From contig JAFUGG010000035.1 of assembly GCA_017469525.1 (NCBI GenBank), positions 1 through 59,867 of the forward strand: a stretch of DNA of 59,867 nt. The letters run 5' to 3'. The position numbers were made by a program, and so were the translations under genes. Position 1 is the first letter of the stretch; each line of letters begins with the position of its first letter. The stretch comes from Bacteroidaceae bacterium. Its GTDB lineage: Bacteria; Bacteroidota; Bacteroidia; Bacteroidales; Bacteroidaceae. This document shows positions 27,544 through 36,569 of the stretch, piece after piece. Below the pieces are notes generated by a model. The model was not told where the DNA came from and did no database searches. It saw only the letters and a program-made list of their open reading frames with translations.

Positions 27544-28005
27544 TTATTCAAGTCCTTGGATGGTGTCTTCGTTGCGGATGACTTCGATGGCGTCGGCCTG
27601 TGCCTCTCGGCTTGGCACGAGCTGGAAGGTGGCCTCGCTGCGGAGGTTCTGGAAGAGCTTGCCGGGCTCCCAGCTGACGTTGACGGCCTCGATGTAGCTG
27701 GCGTTGAAGTCGTCGGTGGTCTTGGCGCCCTTGCTCTTGAGTCGAGCCTGGAAGTCGCCGAGGTCGCCGAGCTTGACGCGTTTGCCCTCGAGCAGGAGTT
27801 CCTTCAGGCAGTCGACGGCCTGGGTGAGGAGACCCACGATGTCGCCTCGGCTATAGACGCAGCCGTGACTGGCGATGTGGCGGGCGAAGTCGTTGATGTC
27901 GACCTTGCCACTGCTTTGAGCCATGCCATAGGCCTTGGTTTCCTTGATGTCGGCTTTCTTAGTGCCGGGTTTAGAACTCAGGATTGCGATACTGTAATTA
28001 ATCAT
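27544..28005 (-). CDS. HU-HIG type DNA-binding protein
   Basis: A 153-residue member of the Bacteroidota HU-like group. The N-terminal half holds the HU-type helices and beta-arm start (DINDFARHIASHGCVYSRGD and LKELLLEGKRVKLGDLGDFQ), close to the LxxGxxVxLxGFGxF pattern of HU. The C-terminal half is an extra domain (VNVSWEPGKLFQNLRSEATF) absent from classical HU. It is the first gene of the three-gene cassette with the muramidase and smalltalk peptide. Nucleic-acid binding is inferred from the fold. Confidence 0.85.
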   Translation of the reverse strand: MINYSIAILSSKPGTKKADIKETKAYGMAQSSGKVDINDFARHIASHGCVYSRGDIVGLLTQAVDCLKELLLEGKRVKLGDLGDFQARLKSKGAKTTDDFNASYIEAVNVSWEPGKLFQNLRSEATFQLVPSREAQADAIEVIRNEDTIQGLE

Positions 28006-28208
28006 AGTTGTTTGGTTTTAGGTTAATGGATTGGATTGTTGTTCTCTTGAAGCGCTTCTGTCTTTATATACAGGGCACCCCCCTTTTTTTTAACCCCAAG
28101 ACCCAACTTTTTTACAGAAAAACACAAATTTTTTCCCTGCACATTATTATATATTCATGCGCGCATCTGCGCGTACGGATTTCTATAGAGGGGCAAAGAC
28201 CATCTTTC

Positions 28209-28292
28209 AACAAGCACTGCCTCTTTCGCCAACAAGCACTACCTCTTTCGCCAACAAGCACTGCCGATTTCGTTCAAGAGGTATACCTCTTT
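28209..28292. repeat. 22-bp phased palindrome array C (4 units)
   Basis: Units start at 28209, 28231, 28253 and 28275, exactly 22 bp apart. The last, CAAGAGGTATACCTCTTT, is a near-perfect palindrome. The first three (AACAAGCACTGCCTCTTT and variants) are weaker dyads but share CACTACCTCTTT with arrays B and F. The array lies in the 404-bp gap 28006-28409 between two minus-strand genes. The gap also holds two terminator-like hairpins and poly-C/poly-T runs. Confidence 0.85.
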
Positions 28293-28329
28293 GAGCGTAC
28301 CCCTGCAGCCGCCTCCCGGGAAAGGCATA

Positions 28330-28360
28330 CAAAAAAAGCCCCCTCCCTTTCGGGAAGAGG
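28330..28360 (-). terminator. Second, downstream terminator-like hairpin of hup
   Basis: On the minus strand GCCTCTTCCC-GAAA-GGGAGGGGGC (arms partly G-T paired) is followed by TTTTTTT. It lies just past the first terminator and may catch read-through. Confidence 0.6.
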
Positions 28361-28361
28361 C

Positions 28362-28394
28362 ATAAAAAAAGCTCCTCTGTTTGTAGAGGAGCTT
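28362..28394 (-). terminator. Rho-independent terminator of hup
   Basis: On the minus strand AAGCTCCTCT, a 6-base loop, AGAGGAGCTT, then a T-run. The stem is 10 bp and perfect, 16 bp after the hup stop codon. Confidence 0.9.
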
Positions 28395-28409
28395 AGAACT
28401 AAGCTTTTC

Positions 28410-28673
28410 TTAGAGTGCCAGTTCCTTACCAGCCTTGAACTTAACCACCTTCTTTGCAGGAATGGTGATAGCCTTCTTGGTAGCGGGGTTGATACCCTTG
28501 CGAGCACCGCGCTTTGCAACAGAGAATGTACCGAAGCCAACGAGAGCCACCTTGTCGCTCTTCTTAACGGCCTTCTTGATAGCGTCCAGAGCTGCGTCCA
28601 GAGCCTTCTTTGCGTCAACCTTGCTCAAGCCAGCGCCCTCAGCGATCTTGGCTACTAATTCAGTCTTGTTCAT
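28410..28673 (-). CDS. hup: HU family nucleoid protein
   Basis: An 87-residue classical HU/IHF protein: MNKTELVAKIAEGAGLSKVD, then VALVGFGTFSVAKRGARKG, the DNA-intercalating arm region NPATKKAITIPAKKVVKFK, and the closing helix. HU dimers bend and compact DNA. The gene has its own perfect promoter (28740-28770) and a strong terminator, so it is a single-gene transcript independent of the HU-HIG cassette downstream. Length and every core motif match the family. Confidence 0.97.
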   Translation of the reverse strand: MNKTELVAKIAEGAGLSKVDAKKALDAALDAIKKAVKKSDKVALVGFGTFSVAKRGARKGINPATKKAITIPAKKVVKFKAGKELAL

Positions 28674-28739
28674 AAGATAAATGTTAAGTTGTTTGTAATT
28701 GGGTTATTTAATACACTGTATATTTGCTGTTTTGCCTTA

Positions 28740-28770
28740 CAAATTTAGCGAAACTTGGAATATCTGCAAA
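28740..28770 (-). promoter_or_regulatory. Promoter of hup
   Basis: On the minus strand TTTG (28767-28770), exactly 19 bp, then TAAATTTG (28740-28747): a full consensus match, about 67 bp upstream of the ATG. Confidence 0.85.
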
Positions 28771-28852
28771 GCTTTTTCTTAAAAAAATGCAATAAATCGC
28801 TAAAAAACTTGATATAAACCCCTTTTTTACCTGTTTCTACGTCTAATTTTCG

Positions 28853-28860
28853 TAACTTTG
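28853..28860 (+). promoter_or_regulatory. -7 box of the rhomboid gene
   Basis: TAACTTTG followed by CACGC lies 33 bp upstream of the ATG at 28893. The -33 element is weak. Confidence 0.65.
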
Positions 28861-28892
28861 CACGCAAAAACCTAACATTTCGCATTATAAAC

Positions 28893-29822
28893 ATGAACCC
28901 GATGCCTCCCATCACAAAAAACCTGCTCATCATCAACGTGCTGTGCTTTCTGGCCAGCCTCGCCTTCCATACCCACGGCATAGAACTCGACGAGATGTTC
29001 GGCCTCCACTTCCTCCTGGCCGAAGGCTTCCGCCCATGGCAACTCTTCACATATATGTTCATGCACGCCAGCTGGCAGCACCTCTTCTTCAACATGTTCG
29101 CCGTCTGGATGTTCGGACGCATCATCGAGCAGACCATGGGCCAGCGGCGATTCCTCTTCTACTACCTCACCTGCGGACTCGGAGCCGGACTCATGCAGGA
29201 AATCGTGCAGGCAGCCGAGTACTGGTACTACGGCTTCGCAGCCTACCAGCAGATCGACCTCGGCGGAGTCATCCTCCCCATGGCAGAATACCTCAACCGA
29301 TGGAACACCGTCGGAGCCTCCGGAGCCGTCTACGGCATACTGCTCGCCTTCGGCATGACATTCCCAAATGAACGCCTCTTCATCTTCCCCCTGCCCGTCC
29401 CCATCAAGGCCAAGTACTTCGTCGTAGGCTATGCCGTCATCGAACTCCTCTCAGCCCTCTCCCAAAGAGGCGACGGAGTGGCACACATGGCACACCTGGG
29501 CGGCATGCTCGTCGGACTGCTGCTCATACTCTACTGGCGAGGCGGAGGCGGCAGCAGAGGACGAGGCGGCTACACACACTACGACCGAGGCAGCAACTCC
29601 TGGTCGGGTTTCCGCCAATGGTTCGCGTCCCTCTTCAAGAAGAAAGAGCCACACATCGACGTCACCTACGGCGGACGCTACGGGCAGGAAGCAGCCTACC
29701 GGCAGCAAAAGAAAGAGCAGGAAGAAGAACTCAACCGCATCCTCGACAAAGTGAAACAAAGCGGCTACGACGGCCTCACACCCGAAGAGAAGCGACGCCT
29801 CTTCGACATCACACGGAAGTAA
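28893..29822 (+). CDS. Rhomboid family intramembrane serine protease
   Basis: A 309-residue membrane protease with about six helices. The catalytic Ser lies in TVGASGAVYGILLAFG and the catalytic His in GVAHMAHLGGMLVGLLL. The conserved LFTYMFMHASWQHLFFNMFA loop, with its HAS and N, is present. Cleavage is within or next to substrate membrane helices. After the last helix a cytoplasmic tail of about 90 residues has Gly/Arg repeats (GGGGSRGRGGYTHYDRGSNS) and a charged helix. It forms a pair with the following membrane nuclease-like gene, 66 bp away across a short tandem repeat. Confidence 0.95.
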   Translation: MNPMPPITKNLLIINVLCFLASLAFHTHGIELDEMFGLHFLLAEGFRPWQLFTYMFMHASWQHLFFNMFAVWMFGRIIEQTMGQRRFLFYYLTCGLGAGLMQEIVQAAEYWYYGFAAYQQIDLGGVILPMAEYLNRWNTVGASGAVYGILLAFGMTFPNERLFIFPLPVPIKAKYFVVGYAVIELLSALSQRGDGVAHMAHLGGMLVGLLLILYWRGGGGSRGRGGYTHYDRGSNSWSGFRQWFASLFKKKEPHIDVTYGGRYGQEAAYRQQKKEQEEELNRILDKVKQSGYDGLTPEEKRRLFDITRK

Positions 29823-29825
29823 AGC

Positions 29826-29885
29826 CCCAAGACCCTAAAGACCCTAAGGTCCTTAAAGTCCTTAAGGTCCCTAAAGTCCTTAAAC
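29826..29885. repeat. 9-bp tandem repeat upstream of the EEP gene
   Basis: Six units alternate between AAGACCCT-like and AAGTCCTTA-like forms, roughly 9 bp each, ending four bases before the ATG at 29889. A related sequence is translated inside the flavodoxin-cyclophilin gene near 45951-45990. Confidence 0.8.
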
Positions 29886-29888
29886 AGA

Positions 29889-30950
29889 ATGAAAGAACTC
29901 CTCAAGCGCCTCACCATAAGCATCCTGCTCGGCGCCAACCTCTGCACCATCCTGCTCCTATGGACGTGCATCGCACTCACATACGTCTCCCCCGACGTAT
30001 GCCCACGCCTCTCACTCCTCACACTCGCATTCCCCGTCTTCCTCATCGCCGACCTCCTCTTCATCATACTCTGGCTCCTCTTCAAGGCAAGACTGGCATG
30101 GGTCCCCATCGCAGGAGCCCTGCTCGCAGGCAGCTACATCCTCGACTACTGCCCCCTCAACCCCACAGCAAACCACGCCGACACAGACAGCACAACCATC
30201 ACCATCGTCTCCTTCAACGTCGGACACATGAAAGACGACCAGCAGCGAGAAGGACTACTCACCTTCCTCACCACCACCGACGCCGACATCATCTGCCTCC
30301 AGGAACTCAGTAAAAGCTTCCTCACCAACCACCAGGAATGGCTCGACACCGCAGCCTACCATTACCTGCAAAGCGGCAACGACGCCATCATCACACGACT
30401 CCCCATACTCAGCGACACCATCAGCATCCCATACCCCACACGCAGCAACCACAGCACTGCATGCTGGATAGACTGCCACGGAGACAGCCTGCTCGTCGTC
30501 AACAACCACCTCGAAAGCAACCACCTCAGCCCACAAGAACAAGACGAATACACCAACACCATCACCGACCCACACAAGGAAACCATCAAAAGCAGCTCAA
30601 GAATGCTCCTCAAGAAACTCAGCGAAGCAGCAGCATTCAGAGGCGCACAAGCCGACAGCATACGCTCACTCGCCCTGCGCAACGCCAACCACCCCGTCAT
30701 CGTCTGCGGAGACTTCAACGACACACCCATCTCATACACCTACCAACGACTCGCACGTCAACTCCACTCAGCATACAGGCAAACAGGACTCGGACCAGGA
30801 TTCACCTACTCCCGACGCTCCTTCCCAGTGCGAATAGACCACCTCTTCTACTCCAAACACTGGACATGCCACTCATGCCACATAGACAACACCGTCACAA
30901 CCTCTGACCACTACCCCCTCATCGTCCGATTAAGCAAAAAAATGCATTAA
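29889..30950 (+). CDS. Membrane-anchored endonuclease/exonuclease/phosphatase family protein
   Basis: A 353-residue protein. The first 95 residues hold three membrane helices (ISILLGANLCTILLLWTCIA, LLTLAFPVFLIADLLFIILW and WVPIAGALLAGSYILD). The rest is an EEP metal-dependent hydrolase domain: TITIVSFNVGH, DIICLQEL with the metal Glu, VIVCGDFNDTP with Asp/Asn, and TSDHYPLIV with the final Asp-His pair. The active site probably faces the periplasm. Substrates in this superfamily range from DNA to sphingomyelin and phosphoinositides, so none can be named. It follows the rhomboid gene on the same strand. Confidence 0.92.
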   Translation: MKELLKRLTISILLGANLCTILLLWTCIALTYVSPDVCPRLSLLTLAFPVFLIADLLFIILWLLFKARLAWVPIAGALLAGSYILDYCPLNPTANHADTDSTTITIVSFNVGHMKDDQQREGLLTFLTTTDADIICLQELSKSFLTNHQEWLDTAAYHYLQSGNDAIITRLPILSDTISIPYPTRSNHSTACWIDCHGDSLLVVNNHLESNHLSPQEQDEYTNTITDPHKETIKSSSRMLLKKLSEAAAFRGAQADSIRSLALRNANHPVIVCGDFNDTPISYTYQRLARQLHSAYRQTGLGPGFTYSRRSFPVRIDHLFYSKHWTCHSCHIDNTVTTSDHYPLIVRLSKKMH

Positions 30951-31007
30951 TCCTTCTTTAACGCATAAAAAAATCAACTTTTAGGCTTCCATTAAGGAAA
31001 AAAGTCG

Positions 31008-31015
31008 TATCTTTG
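31008..31015 (+). promoter_or_regulatory. -7 box of secDF
   Basis: TATCTTTG followed by CACGC lies 59 bp upstream of the secDF ATG. The -33 element is not clear. Confidence 0.65.
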
Positions 31016-31074
31016 CACGCTATAATGCACAAAACAGATTAAAAATAATTAAAACTTAAATAATTCAATCAACA

Positions 31075-34000
31075 ATGCAAAACAAAGGATTTGTAAAGGT
31101 TTTCGCAGTTCTGCTGACACTCGTGTGCCTCTTCTACCTTAGCTTCTCAGTCGTAACCAGTCACTACGAGAACAAGGCCGAAGCACTCGCACAGACAGAA
31201 GGTCAGGCAACTGCCGACCGCTACCTGGATTCCCTGCTCAACAACAAGGTCTACCTCAATGTATGGACATTGAAAGAATGCCGCGAAATGGGCATCGGCC
31301 TGGGTCTTGACCTCAAAGGAGGTATGAATGTCATTCTCGAAGTCAGCGTGCCTGATGTCATCAAAGCACTTGCCGACCACAAAGAAGAAACAGACGAAAG
31401 CTTCCGCAAGGCCGTCGAACAGGCCACAAAAGAGGCTGCCGCCAGCCAAAGTGACTTTATTACCTTATTCGTAAAGGACTACAAAGCTCTCGAGCCAAAC
31501 AAGGCCCTCGCCGAACTCTTCGCAACACAACAGCTGCGCGACAAGGTGACAACCAAGAGCACAGACAAGGAAGTCGAAAACGTCCTCCGCGCTGAAGTCA
31601 AGAGCGCCATCGACAACTCCTACAACGTCCTGCGCACACGTATCGACCGCTTCGGTGTCGTACAGCCTAACATCCAGGCCCTCGAAGGTCAGGAAGGCCG
31701 CATCATGGTCGAAATGCCCGGCGTGAAGGAACCCGAACGCGTACGTAAGCTGCTGCAAGGCAGTGCCAACCTCGAGTTCTGGGAGACCTATAACACACAA
31801 GAAATCGTGCCCTTCCTCGTCAACCTCGACACAAAACTTGCTGCAGCTCTGAGCGGCATCAAGGAAGAGACACCTGCCGACAGCACAGAGACCGTTGCAG
31901 AGGCTGTTGCAGAGACCGCTGCACAGGCCGAAGAGCCAAAGGCTGAAGAGAAGGCAGACACAGCCAAGACTACAGCCGACCTCGCATCTGCCATTGCAGA
32001 GAACAACGACGAGAGTCCTGCTGCAAATGCTTCTGCAGCCGACATCGAGAAGGCACACAAGGCACATCCCCTCTTGAGCCGCTTGCAGCTCGCACAGGGT
32101 GCCTATGGTTGCGTGGTAGGTTTCGCCAGCAAGCGCGACATGGACGACATCAACGAACTTCTTGCTTCGCCCGAAGCTAAGGAAGTGCTTCCCTCCGACC
32201 TCCGCCTCAAGTGGGGCGTGAAGGGCATGGGTGAAGGCGCCGGTGCAAACATCTACGAGCTCTACGCCATCAAGGTGACAGAGCGCAACGGCCGCGCGCC
32301 CCTCGAAGGTGACGTCGTTACCGATGCCAGCGACTCATTCGACCAGCAGGGACGCCCCTGCGTAAGCATGAAGATGAATGTTGACGGTGCACGCCGCTGG
32401 GCTGCCCTCACAAAGGCTAACCTCAAGCGTAGCGTTGCCATTGTACTTGATGACAATGTCTATAGCGCTCCCACCGTGCAGAGCGAGATTACTGGTGGTA
32501 ACTCCGAAATTACTGGTAACTTCACTGCCGAAGACACCCGCGACCTTGCCAATGTGCTGAAGTCTGGTAAGATGCCTGCTCCTGCGAAGATTGTGAGCGA
32601 GGAAATCGTCGGTCCGTCTCTCGGTGCAGAGTCTATCCGCCAGGGTATCTGGAGCTGCGTCATCGCCTTCGTCATCCTCATGGTTTACATGATTGTCATG
32701 TACGGCTTCATTCCCGGCATGGTTGCCAACTGCGCCCTCATCCTGAACCTCTTCTTCACAATCGGTGTCCTGACAAGTTTCCAGGCTGCCCTGACCATGA
32801 GTGGCATCGCCGGTATGGTGCTGTCGCTGGGTATGGCAGTGGATGCTAACGTGCTCATCTACGAGCGTACGAAGGAAGAGATGAAGGCAGGCAAGAAGGT
32901 TCGCGAAGCACTTGCTGCAGGTTACAGCAATGCCTTCAGCGCTATCTTTGACTCTAACTTGACATCAGTCATCACGGCTATCATCCTCTACTACTTCGGT
33001 ACGGGTCCAATCCGCGGCTTCGCTACGACGCTGCTCATCGGTATCATCGTCAGCTTCTTCACCGCAGTGTTCCTGACACGTGTTGTATATTCTCAGGTTA
33101 TGGAAAAGGACAAGTGGCTCGGCCTCACCTTCCGCACCGCCATTGGCGACAAGATTTCCTTCCAGAACCCCACATATAAGTTCATGAGTGCCTACAAGAA
33201 GAGCTTCGCTATCTTCGGCACGCTGGCAGTCATCAGCATTGCCTTCATGCTCACTCGTGGCTTCAGCAAGAGCATCGACTTCACTGGAGGTCGCAACTTC
33301 GTGGTTCTGTTTGAGAACAATGTACAGCCCGAAGCTGTCCGCAGCCTGCTTGCCGAAGCATTCCCCGAAAGCAATACCAGCGCCATTGCACTGGGCACCG
33401 AAGGCAAGACCATCCGTATCTCTACGAACTATCGCATTGAGGAGGACGGCACAGACGTGGACAGCGAGATTGAGGCAAAGCTCTTCGAGACGCTGAAGGG
33501 CGGTGGTCTGCTGGCAAGCGACCTTACCCTTGAGAACTTCATCAACCGCGACGAACGTGCCGGAGGCTCTATCATCAGCAGCCAAAAGGTAGGTCCCTCC
33601 GTGGCTGAAGACATCACGAACGGTGCCATCTGGAGTGTCATTCTGGCCTTCATCGCCATCTTCGTCTACATCTTCATCCGCTTCCGCAACCTGTCGTTCT
33701 CCATTGGTGCCATCACTGCACTGATTGTGGACATCATCCTCATTCTGGGAATGTACAGCATCTGCTGGGGCTGGATGCCCTTCTCCCTCGAGATTGACCA
33801 GACGTTCATCGGTGCCGTGCTGACCGCCATCGGTTATTCTATCAACGACAAGGTGGTAGTCTTCGACCGCATCCGCGAGTTCCTCCACCTGCACCCGAAG
33901 CGCGACAAGCAGGAACTCTTCAACGAGTCTCTGAACAGCACCTTGAACCGTACCATCAACACCTCTGTATCTACGTTCATCGTACTTGCAGTCATCTTCT

Positions 34001-34146
34001 GCCTTGGCGGTGCCAGCATCCGCTCGTTCGCCTTCGCCATGATTCTGGGTGTCATCTTCGGTACGCTGTCTTCTATCTTCGTGGCTGCTCCCACGGCTTA
34101 CCTCACCAGAGGCAAGAACATCGTGGAAGAGCCCGAGAAGAAGTAA
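31075..34146 (+). CDS. secDF: Fused protein translocase subunit SecDF
   Basis: A 1023-residue fusion of SecD (about 1-640) and SecF (about 680-1023), the proton-driven accessory that pulls exported proteins off the Sec channel into the periplasm. Landmarks are GLGLDLKGGMNVILEV near residue 77, GMAVDANVLIYERTKEE in SecD TM4, KSIDFTGGRNFVVLFENN at the SecF start, and AVLTAIGYSINDKVVVFDRI in SecF. The periplasmic part of SecD carries an acidic Ala/Glu/Thr insert at about 265-330 (ETVAEAVAETAAQAEEPKAE) not needed for the fold. The gene is monocistronic, with its own -7 box. Confidence 0.97.
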   Translation: MQNKGFVKVFAVLLTLVCLFYLSFSVVTSHYENKAEALAQTEGQATADRYLDSLLNNKVYLNVWTLKECREMGIGLGLDLKGGMNVILEVSVPDVIKALADHKEETDESFRKAVEQATKEAAASQSDFITLFVKDYKALEPNKALAELFATQQLRDKVTTKSTDKEVENVLRAEVKSAIDNSYNVLRTRIDRFGVVQPNIQALEGQEGRIMVEMPGVKEPERVRKLLQGSANLEFWETYNTQEIVPFLVNLDTKLAAALSGIKEETPADSTETVAEAVAETAAQAEEPKAEEKADTAKTTADLASAIAENNDESPAANASAADIEKAHKAHPLLSRLQLAQGAYGCVVGFASKRDMDDINELLASPEAKEVLPSDLRLKWGVKGMGEGAGANIYELYAIKVTERNGRAPLEGDVVTDASDSFDQQGRPCVSMKMNVDGARRWAALTKANLKRSVAIVLDDNVYSAPTVQSEITGGNSEITGNFTAEDTRDLANVLKSGKMPAPAKIVSEEIVGPSLGAESIRQGIWSCVIAFVILMVYMIVMYGFIPGMVANCALILNLFFTIGVLTSFQAALTMSGIAGMVLSLGMAVDANVLIYERTKEEMKAGKKVREALAAGYSNAFSAIFDSNLTSVITAIILYYFGTGPIRGFATTLLIGIIVSFFTAVFLTRVVYSQVMEKDKWLGLTFRTAIGDKISFQNPTYKFMSAYKKSFAIFGTLAVISIAFMLTRGFSKSIDFTGGRNFVVLFENNVQPEAVRSLLAEAFPESNTSAIALGTEGKTIRISTNYRIEEDGTDVDSEIEAKLFETLKGGGLLASDLTLENFINRDERAGGSIISSQKVGPSVAEDITNGAIWSVILAFIAIFVYIFIRFRNLSFSIGAITALIVDIILILGMYSICWGWMPFSLEIDQTFIGAVLTAIGYSINDKVVVFDRIREFLHLHPKRDKQELFNESLNSTLNRTINTSVSTFIVLAVIFCLGGASIRSFAFAMILGVIFGTLSSIFVAAPTAYLTRGKNIVEEPEKK

Positions 34147-34251
34147 GATGTAATACACAGGACCCAAGAAATCCTACTTTACTCTTATATATAGCAAGAG
34201 TCGCAACATTGCTTAGTCAGTGCTGCGGCTCTTCATTTTTCTTATTTTTGC

Positions 34252-34282
34252 TTTGTAGAGTCGATTGTTTTTCATATTTTTG
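34252..34282 (+). promoter_or_regulatory. Promoter of the sialate-O-acetylesterase-like gene
   Basis: TTTG (34252-34255), 19 bp, TATTTTTG (34275-34282). Full consensus match, 28 bp upstream of the ATG at 34311. Confidence 0.75.
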
Positions 34283-34310
34283 CAGACGATATACACAAAC
34301 AAGCTGTTCT

Positions 34311-36428
34311 ATGAAGTCTTTCGCTAAGTTCATTTCTGCCGTTTTCATCGGTTTTTTTGCCTTAGTTCCTGCGGCGCAGGCACACAACTACAACGACCAA
34401 GGCATCTGCACCGATGCCGATTGCAGCGAGCCTTATCAGCCCGCCCCCTTGCAAGACGGCTGGCATTTGCTCAGCAATGCCGGCAATGTCGAATGGTTCT
34501 CTGCACAAGTGAACCAGGGCGGCAACAACATCTTCCTATGGGGAAAGATGGTGGCAGACATAGATTTCACGGGCGTCACGCACACTCCCATCGGGGTGAG
34601 TGATGCGACGAAGTTCAACGGCCGCTTCGACGGACAGGGTCATCGCATACTCAATCTCAAGCTGCGCACCTCGAAGGATCTGCAAGGCTTCTTCGGCGGA
34701 TTGCGAGGCGGAGGCACAAGAGTCAGCAATCTCATCATTGATAAGTCGTGCCAGATTACAGGCAAGCAACGTGTGGGAGGCATTGCCGCCTTTGCTCAGA
34801 CCATAACGGGCGACCCGATTGTCATCGAGAACTGCATCAACGAGGCGAACATCACGGGCACAAGCACCGCTGTTGGCGGCATCCTGGGAGGCAGTATGAG
34901 TCCTCATCCGGCCATTCACATTCTGGGTTGCATCAATAAGGGAATCATCCGAGGCTCAGGCGAATCAGCCACGATAGCGGGCTGGCTGGGCGACAACGCC
35001 GGCTCGCTCGTGGAGAGTTGCTACAATACGGGGCGCCTCACGGGCATCGACGGCGACAAGCGCAACATGGTGCGCCACGGAGGTTCCTCTGTCGTCCGAA
35101 ACATCTTCGACCTCTACAAAAGCTCCATCTACACGCAAGGCATCAAGAAGGACTGGGTGACGGATGCTCCCCTAACGAGCGGCGAGCTCTGCTACTTCCT
35201 GTCTCTCGGACAGAACGGCGACGTCTGGAGGCAGACATTAGGCAGCGACGACGGTCCGCTTCCACTGGGAGACGGCCCAAAGGTCTACCTTTGCGGCAAG
35301 TCCAACTGCGACGGAAGCTTGATTGCCGACGAGTCGTTCTTCTCGAACGAGGACGAGGGGCTGGTCGTCGCAGGCCACCAGTTCGAGAAGGGTCACTGCC
35401 TTGTCTGCGGCTCCCTACAGCCCGGCTATGCCTTTCCGCCTCGCAAAGTCTTCCTGATGGGCGGGCAGAGTAATGCCGACGGACGCGCCGCAATCGGCAC
35501 CATGCCACAGTATATCCAGGACTATGCCAATGGAGGGAGCAAGTTCTGCTACTGGAGCTATGCAAACGGCACAGAAGAGGCCTGGCAGATGTTCGGTGGA
35601 AAGTTCGCTCCATACATGCCCTACACTGACAACAACACGACGTCCCGCTGCGGCTTCGATGGCATCGTCTATCACCTCATAGAGCAGGCCTTGCACGAAC
35701 GCTTCTTTGTCATCAAGGAGAGCCGAGGCGGCACAGCCATCGACACACGCTGCTCCAGCACGGGCAACCTCTGGTGGAACGCGGCTCCGGAGTGGTTGGC
35801 AACGGCTGCTCCACGCAGTGGCCACTCGCTGGCCCTCGAGTTTACGGAGAACATAGGGCTGTGCATCGATGGCGCTCTCTCACAGCTTGAGGAGGGCTAC
35901 CAAATAAAGTGCATCATGTGGCATCAGGGCGAATCGGACCGCACACAAGCGGCTTCCTATCACGATAACCTTCAAGGGCTTGTGTCGTACCTGCGTTCGT
36001 GGCTCGTAGAGAAGACGGGCGACGAGCGTTACGCCACGCTGCCCTTCATTGCGGGCACAGTGAACCGAAGCAGCACGCAGTACAACGCCGTCGTGGAGCA
36101 AGCGGTGCTTCAGCTGGCGGAGGAGGACGCAAACTTCCACGTCGTGGACATGAGCGACTGTAAACTCGGGTCGGACAACCTCCACTTCGACGCCGTGGGC
36201 GAGGCCGACGCTGCCCAGAGGATGTTTGGCAAACTGGTGGAACTGGGATTGCTCAGCGAGGATGACGCCACGGGGACCTCTCCCGTCCCCTCCAAAGGAG
36301 TGGAGAATGGCTGGGAAGGATGCTTCGACCTGCAAGGACGGCAATGGCAAACGACGAGCGGCAGGCAGCCGAAGAGCCCCGGCATCTACATCATGGACGG
36401 CCGTAAGATGCTTGTCGGAAGCCGTTAA
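34311..36428 (+). CDS. Secreted sialate-O-acetylesterase-like SGNH hydrolase with sorting-like tail
   Basis: A protein of about 705 residues. The start at 34311 begins the signal peptide (MKSFAKFISAVFIGFFALVP) and follows a perfect promoter. An earlier in-frame ATG at 34209 precedes that promoter. Residues about 30-330 hold GLUG-like beta repeats (KRVGGIAAFAQ-type; here QRVGGIAAFAQTITG and STAVGGILGGS). The SGNH/SASA domain has KVFLMGGQSNADGRAA with the nucleophile Ser, CIMWHQGESDR, and SDNLHFDAVG with the Asp-His pair. The C-terminus (GCFDLQGRQW ... GIYIMDGRKMLV) is a type IX-like tail. It probably removes acetyl esters from surface or host glycans. Confidence 0.88.
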   Translation: MKSFAKFISAVFIGFFALVPAAQAHNYNDQGICTDADCSEPYQPAPLQDGWHLLSNAGNVEWFSAQVNQGGNNIFLWGKMVADIDFTGVTHTPIGVSDATKFNGRFDGQGHRILNLKLRTSKDLQGFFGGLRGGGTRVSNLIIDKSCQITGKQRVGGIAAFAQTITGDPIVIENCINEANITGTSTAVGGILGGSMSPHPAIHILGCINKGIIRGSGESATIAGWLGDNAGSLVESCYNTGRLTGIDGDKRNMVRHGGSSVVRNIFDLYKSSIYTQGIKKDWVTDAPLTSGELCYFLSLGQNGDVWRQTLGSDDGPLPLGDGPKVYLCGKSNCDGSLIADESFFSNEDEGLVVAGHQFEKGHCLVCGSLQPGYAFPPRKVFLMGGQSNADGRAAIGTMPQYIQDYANGGSKFCYWSYANGTEEAWQMFGGKFAPYMPYTDNNTTSRCGFDGIVYHLIEQALHERFFVIKESRGGTAIDTRCSSTGNLWWNAAPEWLATAAPRSGHSLALEFTENIGLCIDGALSQLEEGYQIKCIMWHQGESDRTQAASYHDNLQGLVSYLRSWLVEKTGDERYATLPFIAGTVNRSSTQYNAVVEQAVLQLAEEDANFHVVDMSDCKLGSDNLHFDAVGEADAAQRMFGKLVELGLLSEDDATGTSPVPSKGVENGWEGCFDLQGRQWQTTSGRQPKSPGIYIMDGRKMLVGSR

Positions 36429-36471
36429 CCAGTAATGATTCTCACGAAGGGAAGCACCTTCGCGGCGGTTC

Positions 36472-36519
36472 GAGCGGATTTGTAATCCGCTCGTGCTGTA
36501 TATAGGGATTTGCAATCCC
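36472..36519. repeat. Two GGATT-type palindromes
   Basis: GAGCGGATTTGTAATCCGCTC (36472-36492, here split as GAGCGGATTTG and TAATCCGCTC) and GGGATTTGCAATCCC (36505-36519) share the core GGATTTGnAATCC with centres 30 bp apart. A third member, with arms TGTCGGATT and AATCCGACA, is at 36771-36791. They open and close the structured region between the esterase gene and the AraC gene. Confidence 0.75.
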
Positions 36520-36569
36520 GCAATGCTGCGGCTCGAGAGGTTCAGCGCATTGCAAATGCTTATATTTTT

